A DNA stretch of 61,672 nucleotides from Desulfobacterales bacterium HSG2 (GCA_030378035.1 JAUCGI010000006.1:1-61672); one strand, 5' to 3'. Positions 6,404-15,484 are shown, counted from the first letter of the stretch. Notes: generated by a model not told the origin, from the letters alone. Numbers and translations are program-made.

Positions 6404-9358
6404 ATGAACAGACTGACCCAGTTGCCGACGTTGCGAATTAATCCGGCGAAAACTCTTCCGTTCACATACAGAGAGAAAAAATATCAGGGCATGAGCGGTG
6501 ACACTGTTGCAGTTGCCCTCTATTCCAATGGCGTCCGGATATTTTCCAAAAGCACCCGATATCACCGTCCTCGGGGGCTTTACAGTTTGGATGGCGAATG
6601 CGGTAATTGTCTCATGGAAGTTGACGGCCTGCCGAATATCCAGGCGGAGACTTCGCTTCTCCGCGGCGGCATGACGATAAATCCGCAGAATATCAAATCC
6701 TTTGAAAAGGATAGCGGTCCGGATAAGGTGGATCCCGCAGGCTTTGATTACCAGAAATTCCACAAGCCATATAAAATGTGGCCGTATTTCCTGAAACGGA
6801 TCCGAAACGCCGCGGGACTCGGAGTTGTCAGCCCCTCTTTTCGCATGAAGGGACTCTTTGATGAGCAGTATCTCAACGCGGAAGTGTGCGTCATCGGGGG
6901 CGGCCCTGCCGGCATCCTGGCGGCATTGGCCGCGGCAGAGCAGGGGCTTCGCGTGATTCTCCTGGAAGCCCGCCCGTGGCTCGGAGGGTGTTCTGATTAC
7001 CGTTCCGCGGAATACACCCCCGGAGTGGCGCTTTACTCAAGAGCGAGAGAGCTTGCAAAGGCAGTTGAGGATACGCCCAATGTGCGGGTCTTTTCCCACA
7101 CCTTTATGACCGGATTATATGCCGACAATCATGTCACCGCTTTTCAGATAGGCGCGCAAGGAGATCATTTTAACGAACGCTATATGGAAATCCGTGCGGA
7201 AAGCGTGATCGCGGCCACAGGCTGTATTGAGCGGCCCCTTCTTTTTGAGAACAATGATCTTCCGGGGATCATGCAGGCGTCATGCGCGCACAGACTGGCC
7301 CGGACCTACGGACTGCTTCCCGGAGAGCGGGCGATCTTCAGCGTCGGGCATGACTTGGGAATTGAGGCGGCGATTGATCTGTCTGACCTGGGGCTTCCGA
7401 TTCTCTGCGTCGCCGATTGCCGGCCCGATGTCCAGGATCCCCGATTAATAAAGGAACTGACTGAAAGAGGCATCCCTTTCATGCCGGGATGGGTGGTTTC
7501 CAAAGCTGAAGGCGGCAAGTCATTGGAAAAAGTGACGCTGACGACCATCGAAGGGATCCGGCATCATGCGGTCGAATGCGATACGCTGGTGGCATCAGCG
7601 GATCTGACGCCGGCCGCAGGACCTTTGTTTATGTCAGGTGCCAAAATGGAATACGATTTCCATACCGGTTTCTTCCTGCCCGGACAACTCCCCCCGAAAG
7701 TCCACGCGGCAGGACGTCTGATCGGCCTTTATGATCCGTTTTCCATAGAGGCTTCGGGGCATCTGGCCGGACTGAATGCGGCAAAAGATTGTGGCGCGTC
7801 TGTTGATGCGTTGCTGAAAACAGCTCAGAAAGAGATCGGAAGACTCCCCGGACCGGCCAGAGGTTCCAAATGGATGCTGCCGCCCTCAGTCTCTCTGAAC
7901 CGGGACATCGTTGAAAAGATTTTTATCTGTCTTGATGAGGATACCACAGTTAAACATATTGACCAAGCTTATAACATGGGCTTTGACACGGTGGAACTGA
8001 TGAAGCGCTTTACAGGCGCGGGAACAGGCCCGGGTCAGGGCGGAATTTCCGGTCACAACCTGCCCCTGGTGATTTCGAGATACCATTCCGATTCAGTAAT
8101 GCCGACGCTTCCCGGCACGGTCCGTCCGCCTCTGGTTCCCAGCTTTTTAGCGACGTATTCGGGACGTAGTCGGGATATGGTGAAGCGGACGCCTCTGCAT
8201 GAATCCGGGAAAGCAGCCGGCGCTCTTTTTCAGCGGGAGAGGGTCTGGAAACACGCCCGATATTTCTCCGATGATTTCACATGTCGTGAGGAGATCGAAA
8301 ATGTGCGCGGTAATGTGGGCGTAACGGACGTCTCCGCGCTGGGCAAATTCCGGATTTTCGGGCCGGACGCGGTGAACGCCCTGCAACGCGTATATGTCGG
8401 GAACATGTCAGACATTCCCGTCGGAAAAGTCAGATATTCGGCGATGTGTAACGAGGACGGACGCCTCATTGATCTCGGGGTTGTCACAAAGAGAGGAGAA
8501 GAGGATTATTATTTTACGACAACCGCGGACCGCGCCGATTCCGCAATGGAATGGATCCGCTATCACACCCGTTATGACCAATGGAATTTTCATATCGTGA
8601 ATCTCACGGACGCGTTCGCCGCGATCAATTTGGCGGGGCCGAATTCACGGGAACTTCTCAGAAAGATTACGGACGCGGATATCTCCGGTGACGCGTTTCC
8701 CTTTATGGCCTGCCGGACGTTTGCTTTGAGACGCGAAACATCCCGAGATTCGGAGACTTCAAATGTCTCAGATATCTCGGCAATTCCGGTCCGCGTCATG
8801 CGACTGGGCTTTGTGGGAGAGCTTTCTTATGAAATCCATGCTCCTGCTTCTCTCGCGGAAAGCCTCTGGGATTTGCTGATGGAAGCCGGCAGGGATTTCG
8901 GGATCCGTCCATTCGGATCGGAGGCCCTGGACGCGCTTCGCTTGGAAAAAGGCCATGTCATCATCGGCCGGGAATCGGAAACACGGACGACGCTGCATGA
9001 TCTCGGATTAGGCTTTTTGTGGGATGAGGAACATGCGGGAATAAGCACCGTCGGCGTCCCGCCTCTGAAATTCACAAGATATCAGACAGGACGTCTGAGG
9101 CTCGTGGGATTTAAAACAGAGGACCCTTCCCGGGCACCCAGAGATGGCTCGATTATCGTGGAGAAGACGATTCGGGGATATGTCTGTACCGCGAGATACA
9201 GCTTCACGCTCAAAGAAGCCATCGGACTGGCGCTGGTCGAATCCCGCCTCGCCAAAAAAGGAACCCGCCTTCAGATATTTGAAGACGGCATGAAAAAGGA
9301 TGAGCGGTTATACGCGACAGTCGTATCCACCCCTTTTTTACGATCGGTTGACGGTTGA
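6404..9358 (+). CDS. soxA: Sarcosine oxidase alpha subunit
   Basis: Largest subunit, 984 aa from ATG 6404 (GGAGG seven bases upstream; an upstream TTG frame is not needed). Domains: N-terminal ferredoxin-like fold (residues about 20-110) with only two of the cysteines expected for a 2Fe-2S site (Cys66 and Cys69); FAD/NAD Rossmann fold with GGGPAG at 165-170 and a second dinucleotide-binding stretch near 312; C-terminal GcvT-like tetrahydrofolate domain (about 590-980), which takes the methyl group as methylene-THF. A 15-residue Ser-rich insertion near residue 780 is encoded by an imperfect DNA palindrome (8743-8780). The last residues (SVDG) and the stop are encoded by the GGTTGAC heptamer array that follows. 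A homologous hydrogen-cyanide-synthase/octopine-oxidase alpha is excluded by the GcvT domain and neighbours. Confidence 0.92.
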   Translation: MNRLTQLPTLRINPAKTLPFTYREKKYQGMSGDTVAVALYSNGVRIFSKSTRYHRPRGLYSLDGECGNCLMEVDGLPNIQAETSLLRGGMTINPQNIKSFEKDSGPDKVDPAGFDYQKFHKPYKMWPYFLKRIRNAAGLGVVSPSFRMKGLFDEQYLNAEVCVIGGGPAGILAALAAAEQGLRVILLEARPWLGGCSDYRSAEYTPGVALYSRARELAKAVEDTPNVRVFSHTFMTGLYADNHVTAFQIGAQGDHFNERYMEIRAESVIAATGCIERPLLFENNDLPGIMQASCAHRLARTYGLLPGERAIFSVGHDLGIEAAIDLSDLGLPILCVADCRPDVQDPRLIKELTERGIPFMPGWVVSKAEGGKSLEKVTLTTIEGIRHHAVECDTLVASADLTPAAGPLFMSGAKMEYDFHTGFFLPGQLPPKVHAAGRLIGLYDPFSIEASGHLAGLNAAKDCGASVDALLKTAQKEIGRLPGPARGSKWMLPPSVSLNRDIVEKIFICLDEDTTVKHIDQAYNMGFDTVELMKRFTGAGTGPGQGGISGHNLPLVISRYHSDSVMPTLPGTVRPPLVPSFLATYSGRSRDMVKRTPLHESGKAAGALFQRERVWKHARYFSDDFTCREEIENVRGNVGVTDVSALGKFRIFGPDAVNALQRVYVGNMSDIPVGKVRYSAMCNEDGRLIDLGVVTKRGEEDYYFTTTADRADSAMEWIRYHTRYDQWNFHIVNLTDAFAAINLAGPNSRELLRKITDADISGDAFPFMACRTFALRRETSRDSETSNVSDISAIPVRVMRLGFVGELSYEIHAPASLAESLWDLLMEAGRDFGIRPFGSEALDALRLEKGHVIIGRESETRTTLHDLGLGFLWDEEHAGISTVGVPPLKFTRYQTGRLRLVGFKTEDPSRAPRDGSIIVEKTIRGYVCTARYSFTLKEAIGLALVESRLAKKGTRLQIFEDGMKKDERLYATVVSTPFLRSVDG

Positions 9359-9583
9359 CGGTTGACGGTTGACGGTTGACGGTTGTTCGTTGTCCGTTGT
9401 CAATTGCAGGCCGCTTCCAACGAACAACCGTAAACCGTCAACCGTCAACTGTCAACCGTAAACTGTCAACCGTAAACCGTAAACCGTAAACCGTAAACTG
9501 TCAACCGTAAACCGTAAACTGTCAACCGTAAACCGTAAACCGTAAACCGTAAACCGTAAACTGTCAACCGTAAACCGAACCAA
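9347..9583. repeat. Inverted heptamer arrays (GGTTGAC / CCGTAAA, CCGTCAA)
   Basis: The left arm (9347-9395) is GGTTGAC x6 and begins inside soxA, supplying its stop. The right arm (about 9421-9583) is CCGTAAA, CCGTCAA and CTGTCAA heptamers, the inverted partner and much longer. The arms can form a long hairpin between soxA and soxG. Confidence 0.93.
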
Positions 9584-9594
9584 AAGAGAGGAAA

Positions 9595-10236
9595 ATGATG
9601 GAGAGTTATCAGCGACGTTCTCCGGTATCTTTTACGAGCCGGATGGCCGAGAGTGTGCGGCGTGACGGATGGGAAGTGGCGCTTCGCTATCATGATGAGG
9701 GGAAGGGGCCTTTTCTGATTGATTTGAGCCACCGGCCCAAATGGGATATACAGGATGCCGATCTTTCGGGAATTCGACCCATGGGAATTCCGGTGTCTGA
9801 AGTTCCGGGGGAGTGCATATTCCAGAACGGATTTCTACTGAATCGCATGAATCAGACCCAGGCGGCTTTGTGGCATCTTTCAGGGGAGAGTCCTAAGATG
9901 CCTCGTGAGTTTCTTTATACCGATGTTACAGATGGTTATGCGCTTCTATCTGTCATCGGAAAAGAGATGTTTTTCATCATGGAGAAGATTTCAGCATCGG
10001 ATCTGTCATCCCCGACAAAGAAGCCGCCGTTTCTGATTCAGGGGCCAGTTTCGCAAGTCCCGTGTCAGATAGTGGTGCTGGGCGAGAATGAGGGATATTT
10101 TGGGCTTCTCATTGCATGCGTCAGAGGATACGCGCAGTCCATGACGGAGGCGATTCTTGACTCGGGAGTGGAATGGGGGCTTCGGCCGGCCGGAGAAAAC
10201 ATATTCTGTAACTGGCTTGAACCTTTATCGGCATAG
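9595..10236 (+). CDS. soxG: Sarcosine oxidase gamma subunit
   Basis: Fourth subunit of heterotetrameric sarcosine oxidase, 213 aa, close to the usual length. It shows the family's weak but typical layout, with a GcvT-like small fold, an N-terminal RRSPV segment and the later WHLSGE region. Identification leans on its place directly after soxA. The start is ATG 9595 or the adjacent ATG 9598, with AGAGAGG upstream. The coding sequence is normal and shows no repeat insertion, although arrays press against both ends. It completes soxBDAG. The methylene-THF product pathway (glyA, folD) is not in the window. Confidence 0.85.
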   Translation: MMESYQRRSPVSFTSRMAESVRRDGWEVALRYHDEGKGPFLIDLSHRPKWDIQDADLSGIRPMGIPVSEVPGECIFQNGFLLNRMNQTQAALWHLSGESPKMPREFLYTDVTDGYALLSVIGKEMFFIMEKISASDLSSPTKKPPFLIQGPVSQVPCQIVVLGENEGYFGLLIACVRGYAQSMTEAILDSGVEWGLRPAGENIFCNWLEPLSA

Positions 10237-10244
10237 TAGAAAGA

Positions 10245-10906
10245 TTCATACCTCTTCCGCTCCCGTCGGATTGCCAAATCCGGAGGCTCATACCCCCTTC
10301 CGCTCCCGTCGGATTGCCAAATCCGGCGGATCGGATTTGGCAATCCGAGCCGAGCAAGGGGGGATTGCCAAATCCCGGCGGATCGGATTTGGCAATCCGA
10401 GCCGAGCAAATGGGGAATTGCCAAATTCCGACAGCTCGGATTTGGCAATCCGAGCCGAGCAGGGGGAATTTCCGCTCCCGTCGGATTGCCAAATCCGGCG
10501 GCTCGGATTTGGCAACCCGAGCCGAGCAAGGGGGGAATTGCCAAATCCGGCGGCTCGGATTTGGCAATCCAAGCCGAGCAGGGGGGATTCCCGCTCCCGT
10601 CGGATTGCCAAATCCGACGGCTCGGATTTGGCAATCCGAGCCGAGCAAGGGGTGGGATTTCCGCTCCCGTCGGATTGTCATCCGACGGCTCGGATTTGGC
10701 AATCCGAGCCGAGCAAGGGGTGGGATTTCCGCTCCCGTCGGATTGCCAAATCCGACGGCTCGGATTTGGCAACCCGAGCCGAGCAAGGGGGGAATTGCCA
10801 AATCCGGCGGCTCGGATTTGGCAATCCAAGCCGAGCAAGAGAGGATTTCCGCTCACGCCGGATCATTGAATCCAGCCAGCTTGGATTTGGCAATCCGAGC
10901 CGAATT
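10245..10906. repeat. Dense array of GGATTTGGCAATCC palindromes
   Basis: About ten units of roughly 60-75 bp combine CGGCTCGGATTTGGCAATCC, GAGCCGAGCA and the inverted half ATTGCCAAATCCG(A/G)CGGCTC, often preceded by CCGCTCCCGTCGG. Each unit is itself a hairpin. Frames of more than 200 codons on both strands are repeat readings. A single diverged copy lies at 4047-4095. Confidence 0.93.
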
Positions 10907-10928
10907 TACGAGGGGTTGATAAGAGCTT

Positions 10929-12080
10929 ATGACAGAGGAATTTCTGATAAAAGAATATTCGGAAGATGTATTTTTCAACGAAGAAAAAAGAGAAGCTTTG
11001 CCTTATTCGATTAAACAGATTCAGATAGAAAACTATCAGGGTATTATTAAAACAGGTATAAAAGGCATACCTTTGGATACGCAATGGATATTCCTTACCG
11101 GTGAAAACAGCTTCGGAAAAACCTGTGTTCTACAGGCGATTATCATCGGGCTTTTCGGAAACAGAGACACCAGGGAAATTCTGACCGATGACGATTGCAG
11201 GGTCAGCATTGAATTGAAAGCCGGAGGCGCAGATCGAATCAGTCATTCGGGAAGTCTGAAATTTGAACATTTTGCCGCTTACGGGCCTTCAAGGCTTACG
11301 CTCCAGAGTCAGGAGAGTAAGAACGAATTTTCAAGGAAAAGTGCTGTTACTTACAGCCTGTTTAATACTGACGGCATTCTGCTGAATATTGAATACAATC
11401 TTATGATATGGTATCTGAAAAAAGATCCGATGTATGAAAGCGTTAAACAGGCTTTACTTAAACTGCTGCCTCATATTAAGGAGATAAAGATTGTTGATGA
11501 CGAAGTGATTTATGTTGAAAAAGAAAACGAGGAGAGTGAAAGAACTTATGACCCGATGCCGTTCGGAAAGCTCGCGTCCGGATATAGAAATATCATCGCG
11601 ATGGTCGGCGATATGCTGATCCGATTCTGCAAGCAGCAGCCCCATGTTCGGAAAATCGAGGATTTCTGTGACATTGTACTCATAGATGAACTGGACTCGC
11701 ATCTGCATCCCAAATGGCAACGGAGATTACCCGGGCTGCTTTCCGGTGTCTTTCCGAAAGTACAGTTTGTCGCTTCCACCCATAGCATCATTCCGTTTAT
11801 GGGCGCGCCTGAAAATTCCGTTTTTCTAAAGGTAACACGAAACCAGGAAGAGGGGATTCAAATAAAAAGAGTGGATATGGATATTAAAAATCTGCTGCCC
11901 AACACGCTGCTGACCTCTCCGCTCTTTGACATGGATAAAATTACCCATCTGAATAACAAAGATTTATCAGATGTGAGAACAGAGGATGCTTATGATGAAA
12001 TGGCGATGAATGATGATATCAGATCGAGACTGAGGGCATTTGAGGAGAGTGATGCAGATTTTCCGGATGAGTTATCTTGA
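10929..12080 (+). CDS. AAA/ABC-type ATPase (AAA_21, OLD/PtuA-like)
   Basis: A 383-aa ABC-fold ATPase of the RecF/Rad50/OLD class. Walker A GENSFGKT is at residues 58-65, an LASGYRN signature-like motif near 214, Walker B with catalytic Glu in LIDELDSHLHP near 250-260, and the histidine switch ASTHS near 280. No coiled coil, transmembrane or nuclease (TOPRIM) domain follows, so it is the short form. In this family such ATPases often work with a nuclease partner in anti-phage systems (for example Septu) or as solitary regulators. Here only a 55-codon frame overlaps its end. The preceding repeat array runs to within 25 bp of the start. A defence role is inference. Confidence 0.8.
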   Translation: MTEEFLIKEYSEDVFFNEEKREALPYSIKQIQIENYQGIIKTGIKGIPLDTQWIFLTGENSFGKTCVLQAIIIGLFGNRDTREILTDDDCRVSIELKAGGADRISHSGSLKFEHFAAYGPSRLTLQSQESKNEFSRKSAVTYSLFNTDGILLNIEYNLMIWYLKKDPMYESVKQALLKLLPHIKEIKIVDDEVIYVEKENEESERTYDPMPFGKLASGYRNIIAMVGDMLIRFCKQQPHVRKIEDFCDIVLIDELDSHLHPKWQRRLPGLLSGVFPKVQFVASTHSIIPFMGAPENSVFLKVTRNQEEGIQIKRVDMDIKNLLPNTLLTSPLFDMDKITHLNNKDLSDVRTEDAYDEMAMNDDIRSRLRAFEESDADFPDELS

Positions 12081-12234
12081 CTTACTCAAAACACAATCTC
12101 CTGAAAAGCCCTATTCCCGAATCCACTGGTTTATGTTTAAGAAGTTTGAGCTATTCTTCAAAAAGCCTTTGGAAACAAAACAGTGGCAAATTATAAGAAA
12201 GGCTTTTGAATTATTTAAAAAAAATTTGCTGTAA
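12067..12234 (+). CDS. Short overlapping ORF, possible truncated partner
   Basis: A 55-codon frame from ATG 12067 overlaps the ATPase stop by 14 bp. It is rich in Lys, Phe and aromatic residues, and the motif FELFFKK is partly repeated as FELFKKN. Overlap with an ATPase gene is the arrangement of a two-gene system, and the N-terminal MSYLDLLKTQ resembles an ordinary protein start. It is far too short for a nuclease, so it may be a truncated partner. I do not recognise the family. No strong ribosome-binding site is seen. Confidence 0.35.
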   Translation: MSYLDLLKTQSPEKPYSRIHWFMFKKFELFFKKPLETKQWQIIRKAFELFKKNLL

Positions 12235-12268
12235 ATCGGACCTGAACGTAAAGAAAGGAGGTAGCATA

Positions 12269-13135
12269 ATGGCGGATATGTTTGCAGACTACAAGCAGCA
12301 ACAAGCGAAAGAAAATGAGACGAAAAGCAGTCAACCATCCCAGCCGACGCCGACACCCGCGGCCGCGGACACACCCGCGGCCGCGGGCACACCCGCGGCC
12401 GCGGGCACACCCGCGGCCACGGACACACCCGCGGCCACGGCTACGGCCACGGCCGGCCGCAACTTTGAGTACCTGCACCGGGGCGCTTTCACAATGCTTA
12501 AAGTGAATCTCAAGGCAGGCGAGAAATTCAAGGCCGAATCGGATGCGATGGTGGCCATGAGCGCAAATGTCAGCGTTGAAGGCAAGCTCGAAGGGGGCGT
12601 ACTCGGAGGATTGGGGCGAATGCTTTCAGGTGAGAAGATATTTTTCCAGACGCTCACGGCTCAGAACGGGCCTGGCGAAGTTTACTTCTCCCCGGCCATT
12701 CCCGGAGATGTGATGGATATCGAACTGGACGGAACAACTTCATACACGCTCCAGAAAGACGGCTTTTTTGCCGGGTCCGAGGGCTTGGAAATAACGACCA
12801 AAATGCAGAATCTTGCCAAGGGCCTTTTCTCAGGCGAAGGCTTCTTTGTGATCAGAGTCAGCGGCAGGGGAACTCTGTTCGTCAGTTCTTACGGAGCGAT
12901 TCATCCCTTTGATCTTTCAGTGGGGGAAGAGATCGTCATTGACAACTATCATCTGGTGGCATGGCCCGAAACAATGAACTACACCATTGAAAAGGCTTCT
13001 TCCGGATGGGTTTCATCCCTTACATCGGGTGAGGGCCTTGTGTGCCGCTTCCGAGGCCCGGGCCGAGTTCTGATCCAGACACGAAACCCCACGGGATTCG
13101 GTGCCTGGATCAGACAATTCATGCCGGTTAAATAA
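12269..13135 (+). CDS. AIM24/TIGR00266-family protein with TPAAAG repeat linker
   Basis: A 288-aa cytosolic protein. Residues from about 65 to the end form the AIM24/TIGR00266 beta-barrel fold, with typical glycine-rich stretches (GGVLGGLGR, FFVIRVSGRGTLFVSSYG, GPGRVLIQTRNP). The start is ATG 12269 with AAAGGAGG seven bases upstream. Residues about 30-60 are an Ala-Pro-Thr linker encoded by about five 18-bp units containing CCCGCGGCCGCGG (12357-12446), much more GC-rich than the rest. The function of this family is not established. A membrane M48 protease starts 13 bp downstream, so the two are probably co-expressed. Confidence 0.85.
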   Translation: MADMFADYKQQQAKENETKSSQPSQPTPTPAAADTPAAAGTPAAAGTPAATDTPAATATATAGRNFEYLHRGAFTMLKVNLKAGEKFKAESDAMVAMSANVSVEGKLEGGVLGGLGRMLSGEKIFFQTLTAQNGPGEVYFSPAIPGDVMDIELDGTTSYTLQKDGFFAGSEGLEITTKMQNLAKGLFSGEGFFVIRVSGRGTLFVSSYGAIHPFDLSVGEEIVIDNYHLVAWPETMNYTIEKASSGWVSSLTSGEGLVCRFRGPGRVLIQTRNPTGFGAWIRQFMPVK

Positions 13136-13148
13136 AGGAAAAGCATTT

Positions 13149-14288
13149 ATGAGTCAGAATATCCTGTATCAGGGCGGAGCGTTTCACAACGGACTCAGCG
13201 ACGGAAGAGCATTCGGAAAGATTACCGTTACGAGTGATTCCCTGCATTTTGAAACAGAAGGCTCCGCGGCAGAGCTTCCTTTACAGGGGCTTGTCATAAA
13301 AGCCGGCGGTGCCGGGGACCGGATGCTCTTTTTCACTCATAATTCGGTTCCGGGGTGGACGCTTCACACAACAGATCATTCCATCCTGAATAATATGAAC
13401 CTGACGTCTTATTCCGATATGGCCGGACAGATTGCCCGGATTCAAGGCGCGAAAAAACGGTCCAAGATGGTCCTCATTGCCTTTGTGGTCCTGTGTATGG
13501 CAGGTATTTACGGACTTCTGAGTTTAAAAGAGCCGTTGGTGACAGCCGCTGCGAAGCGCATGCCTGCAAAGTGGGAGCAGAAACTCGGGGATGCCGCTTT
13601 TTATCAATTAAAAGCAGGGAAAGACTTTGTTGAGGATAAGGAGGCGACCGAGCTGCTGAAACAGATCAGCGCCCCGCTTTTCAGCCGGATTCCTGAAAAA
13701 CGCCATGCCTTTACCGTACATATTGCAAAAGATGAAGCGGTTAACGCGTTTGCGCTGCCCGGCGGGCACATTGTGCTGAATACGGGATTGCTTCTCTCTG
13801 CGGAGTCGGCCGAAGAGGCGCTGGGGGTACTTGCACATGAAGCAGCCCATGTGACTTTGCAGCATGGCCTGAAGCAACTGCTCAGTTCAGCCGGTATTTA
13901 TATTCTGATACAGGCTTTTCTCGGAGATGCCGAGGGACTGCTGGCGATTATTGCGGATAACGGGGCCTTCCTGCTCACTCAGAAATATTCCCGGGATTAC
14001 GAACGGGAAGCAGATGATAAGGGATGGTCTTATCTTGTGAACGCCGAGATCAATCCCCGGGGCATGATTGTTTTTTTCAGCAGGTTATTGGAAGAAGAGG
14101 AAAAGATGTCGCATAAAAGCGTTGCAACTGTTGGAGACACCCTGAATTTTCTCAGCACACATCCGACCACCCGGGAACGGATCGAATACTTGCAGAGAAA
14201 AGGGAAAGAGATCGACCGGCGATCAGGATATGTCTCTTTTGATTCGGAGTTTCGGAGGCTTCAGGATGTGATACGGGAGAAGAAATAA
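13149..14288 (+). CDS. Membrane-anchored M48 family metalloprotease
   Basis: A 379-aa zinc protease. An N-terminal soluble domain (1-105) precedes one membrane helix (about 107-126). The M48 catalytic domain carries HEAAH (zinc ligands His230 and His234, catalytic Glu231) and the EREAD motif at 285-289 with the third ligand. FALPGG is the usual M48 substrate-cleft motif. The family includes HtpX, BepA/YfgC and Oma1. The single N-terminal anchor and DUF-like front part fit an Oma1/YcaL-type quality-control protease better than HtpX. The start is ATG 13149 (AAAGGA upstream), 13 bp after the AIM24-like gene, suggesting a two-gene unit. The 3' end abuts the GAGCAA hexamer array. Confidence 0.88.
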   Translation: MSQNILYQGGAFHNGLSDGRAFGKITVTSDSLHFETEGSAAELPLQGLVIKAGGAGDRMLFFTHNSVPGWTLHTTDHSILNNMNLTSYSDMAGQIARIQGAKKRSKMVLIAFVVLCMAGIYGLLSLKEPLVTAAAKRMPAKWEQKLGDAAFYQLKAGKDFVEDKEATELLKQISAPLFSRIPEKRHAFTVHIAKDEAVNAFALPGGHIVLNTGLLLSAESAEEALGVLAHEAAHVTLQHGLKQLLSSAGIYILIQAFLGDAEGLLAIIADNGAFLLTQKYSRDYEREADDKGWSYLVNAEINPRGMIVFFSRLLEEEEKMSHKSVATVGDTLNFLSTHPTTRERIEYLQRKGKEIDRRSGYVSFDSEFRRLQDVIREKK

Positions 14289-14290
14289 TC

Positions 14291-14421
14291 CTCCTCTTTC
14301 TCTTTCTCTTGCTCTTGCTCCCGATCAGGAGCAAGAGCAAGAGCAAGAGAAAGAGCAAGAGAAAGAGAAAGAGCAAGAGAAAGAGCAAGAGAAAGAGCAA
14401 GAGCAAGAGAAAGAGCAGAAA
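14291..14421. repeat. Inverted hexamer arms (CTCTTT/CTCTTG - GAGCAA/GAGAAA)
   Basis: The left arm 14291-14328 (CTCTTT and CTCTTG hexamers) and right arm 14329-14421 (GAGCAA and GAGAAA hexamers) meet around CCGATCAG. They form a near-perfect hairpin between the protease and dehydrogenase genes. No TGATTATAACG-type terminal repeats are seen. Confidence 0.93.
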
Positions 14422-14435
14422 TAAAGGAGCAAACA

Positions 14436-15467
14436 ATGTCTTTTAAAATCGTTAACACAATCCACATCCCCGGCCTGGATTTTGGAAAAAAACTGCTGGA
14501 ATCCATGGATGCCGAGCTGGTGAATGCCCTGAGCCGGACTGAGGAAGAGATTATAAGCAACGCAGCGGATGCGGATGCCGTGATCTGTTCCGGTCCGGTT
14601 CAGCCCTGGACTGCCCGGGTCATTCAGTCGCTCTCCAAGTGCCGCATCATTGCCAGCCTGGGTGTGGGCTATGACCGGATTGATCTGGAGACCGCCACGA
14701 ATAAGGGTATCGTTGTTGCCAACACCCCTGATTACTGTATTGATGAGGTCTCAGGTCAGGCCATCACGCTCATGCTCGCCCTGGGGCGCAAGATTTTCCA
14801 GGCAGACAAGGCCGTAAGGGAAAGACAGATAAACTTTGTACCGCCGAATCGGAAGAATCTGACGGATATTGTTTATCCTCTCTTCCGAATCTCCGAGCAA
14901 ACCCTGGGCATTGTGGGCCTGGGAAGAATAGGGACCGCCGTTGCCCTCAAAGCCAGAGGATTGGGAATGCGGGTGATCGCTTATGACCCATACATTTTCA
15001 AAGCAGTTATGAGGAGTCTCGGGGTGGAGCCGGCAGACTTTGACACCCTCATCAAAACGTCGGATTTCATCAGCATCAACGCATCCCTGAATGAAGAGAC
15101 AAGAAACATGTTCGGCCATGACGAATTCAGGAGGATGAAGCCCACATGCTACCTGATCAATACCGCTCGCGGAGAAATTGTGAATCAGCCTGCCCTTGTC
15201 AAAGCATTGCAGGAGGGCCTCCTCGCCGGTGCGGGGCTGGATGTCACCACAGACGACCCCATGTCCGGAGACAACCCGCTCCTCAGTATGCCGAACGTCA
15301 TTCTTACCGGGCACAGCGGATGGTATTCCGCCACCTCGGACTCGAAGTTCTGGCACAGAGCCATGACACAGGTGGTGCTGGCCCTCAGGGGTGAATGGCC
15401 CATCTATGCGGTTAACCCCGATGTGCAGGAGAAGTGGCTTGAGAAATGGGGGAAAATTGGGAAATAG
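14436..15467 (+). CDS. D-2-hydroxyacid dehydrogenase (CtBP-like)
   Basis: A 343-aa NAD-dependent oxidoreductase of the D-isomer-specific 2-hydroxyacid dehydrogenase family. The NAD site GLGRIG is at residues 161-166, catalytic Arg245 in NTARGE, and catalytic His293 in TGHSGW. The usual catalytic Glu region is DVTTDDP, where Asp replaces the expected D-x-E-x-E pattern, as in C-terminal-binding-protein-like members. Substrate is undecided (glyoxylate/hydroxypyruvate or a branched 2-keto acid are family possibilities). AAAGGAGC lies just upstream of the start. The next gene starts 17 bp after the stop, so they may be one unit. Confidence 0.87.
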   Translation: MSFKIVNTIHIPGLDFGKKLLESMDAELVNALSRTEEEIISNAADADAVICSGPVQPWTARVIQSLSKCRIIASLGVGYDRIDLETATNKGIVVANTPDYCIDEVSGQAITLMLALGRKIFQADKAVRERQINFVPPNRKNLTDIVYPLFRISEQTLGIVGLGRIGTAVALKARGLGMRVIAYDPYIFKAVMRSLGVEPADFDTLIKTSDFISINASLNEETRNMFGHDEFRRMKPTCYLINTARGEIVNQPALVKALQEGLLAGAGLDVTTDDPMSGDNPLLSMPNVILTGHSGWYSATSDSKFWHRAMTQVVLALRGEWPIYAVNPDVQEKWLEKWGKIGK

Positions 15468-15484
15468 GAATCGGGAGGAAGAAA

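Noticed and set aside
10065..11014. Long open frames (200-285 codons) on both strands over the palindrome array
   Set aside because: They are readings of the same repeat in several frames, with no ribosome-binding site and low-complexity products.
14152..14560. Minus-strand frames with LLLFLLLFL repeats
   Set aside because: Translations of the CTCTTT hexamer arm, overlapping two confident genes on the other strand.
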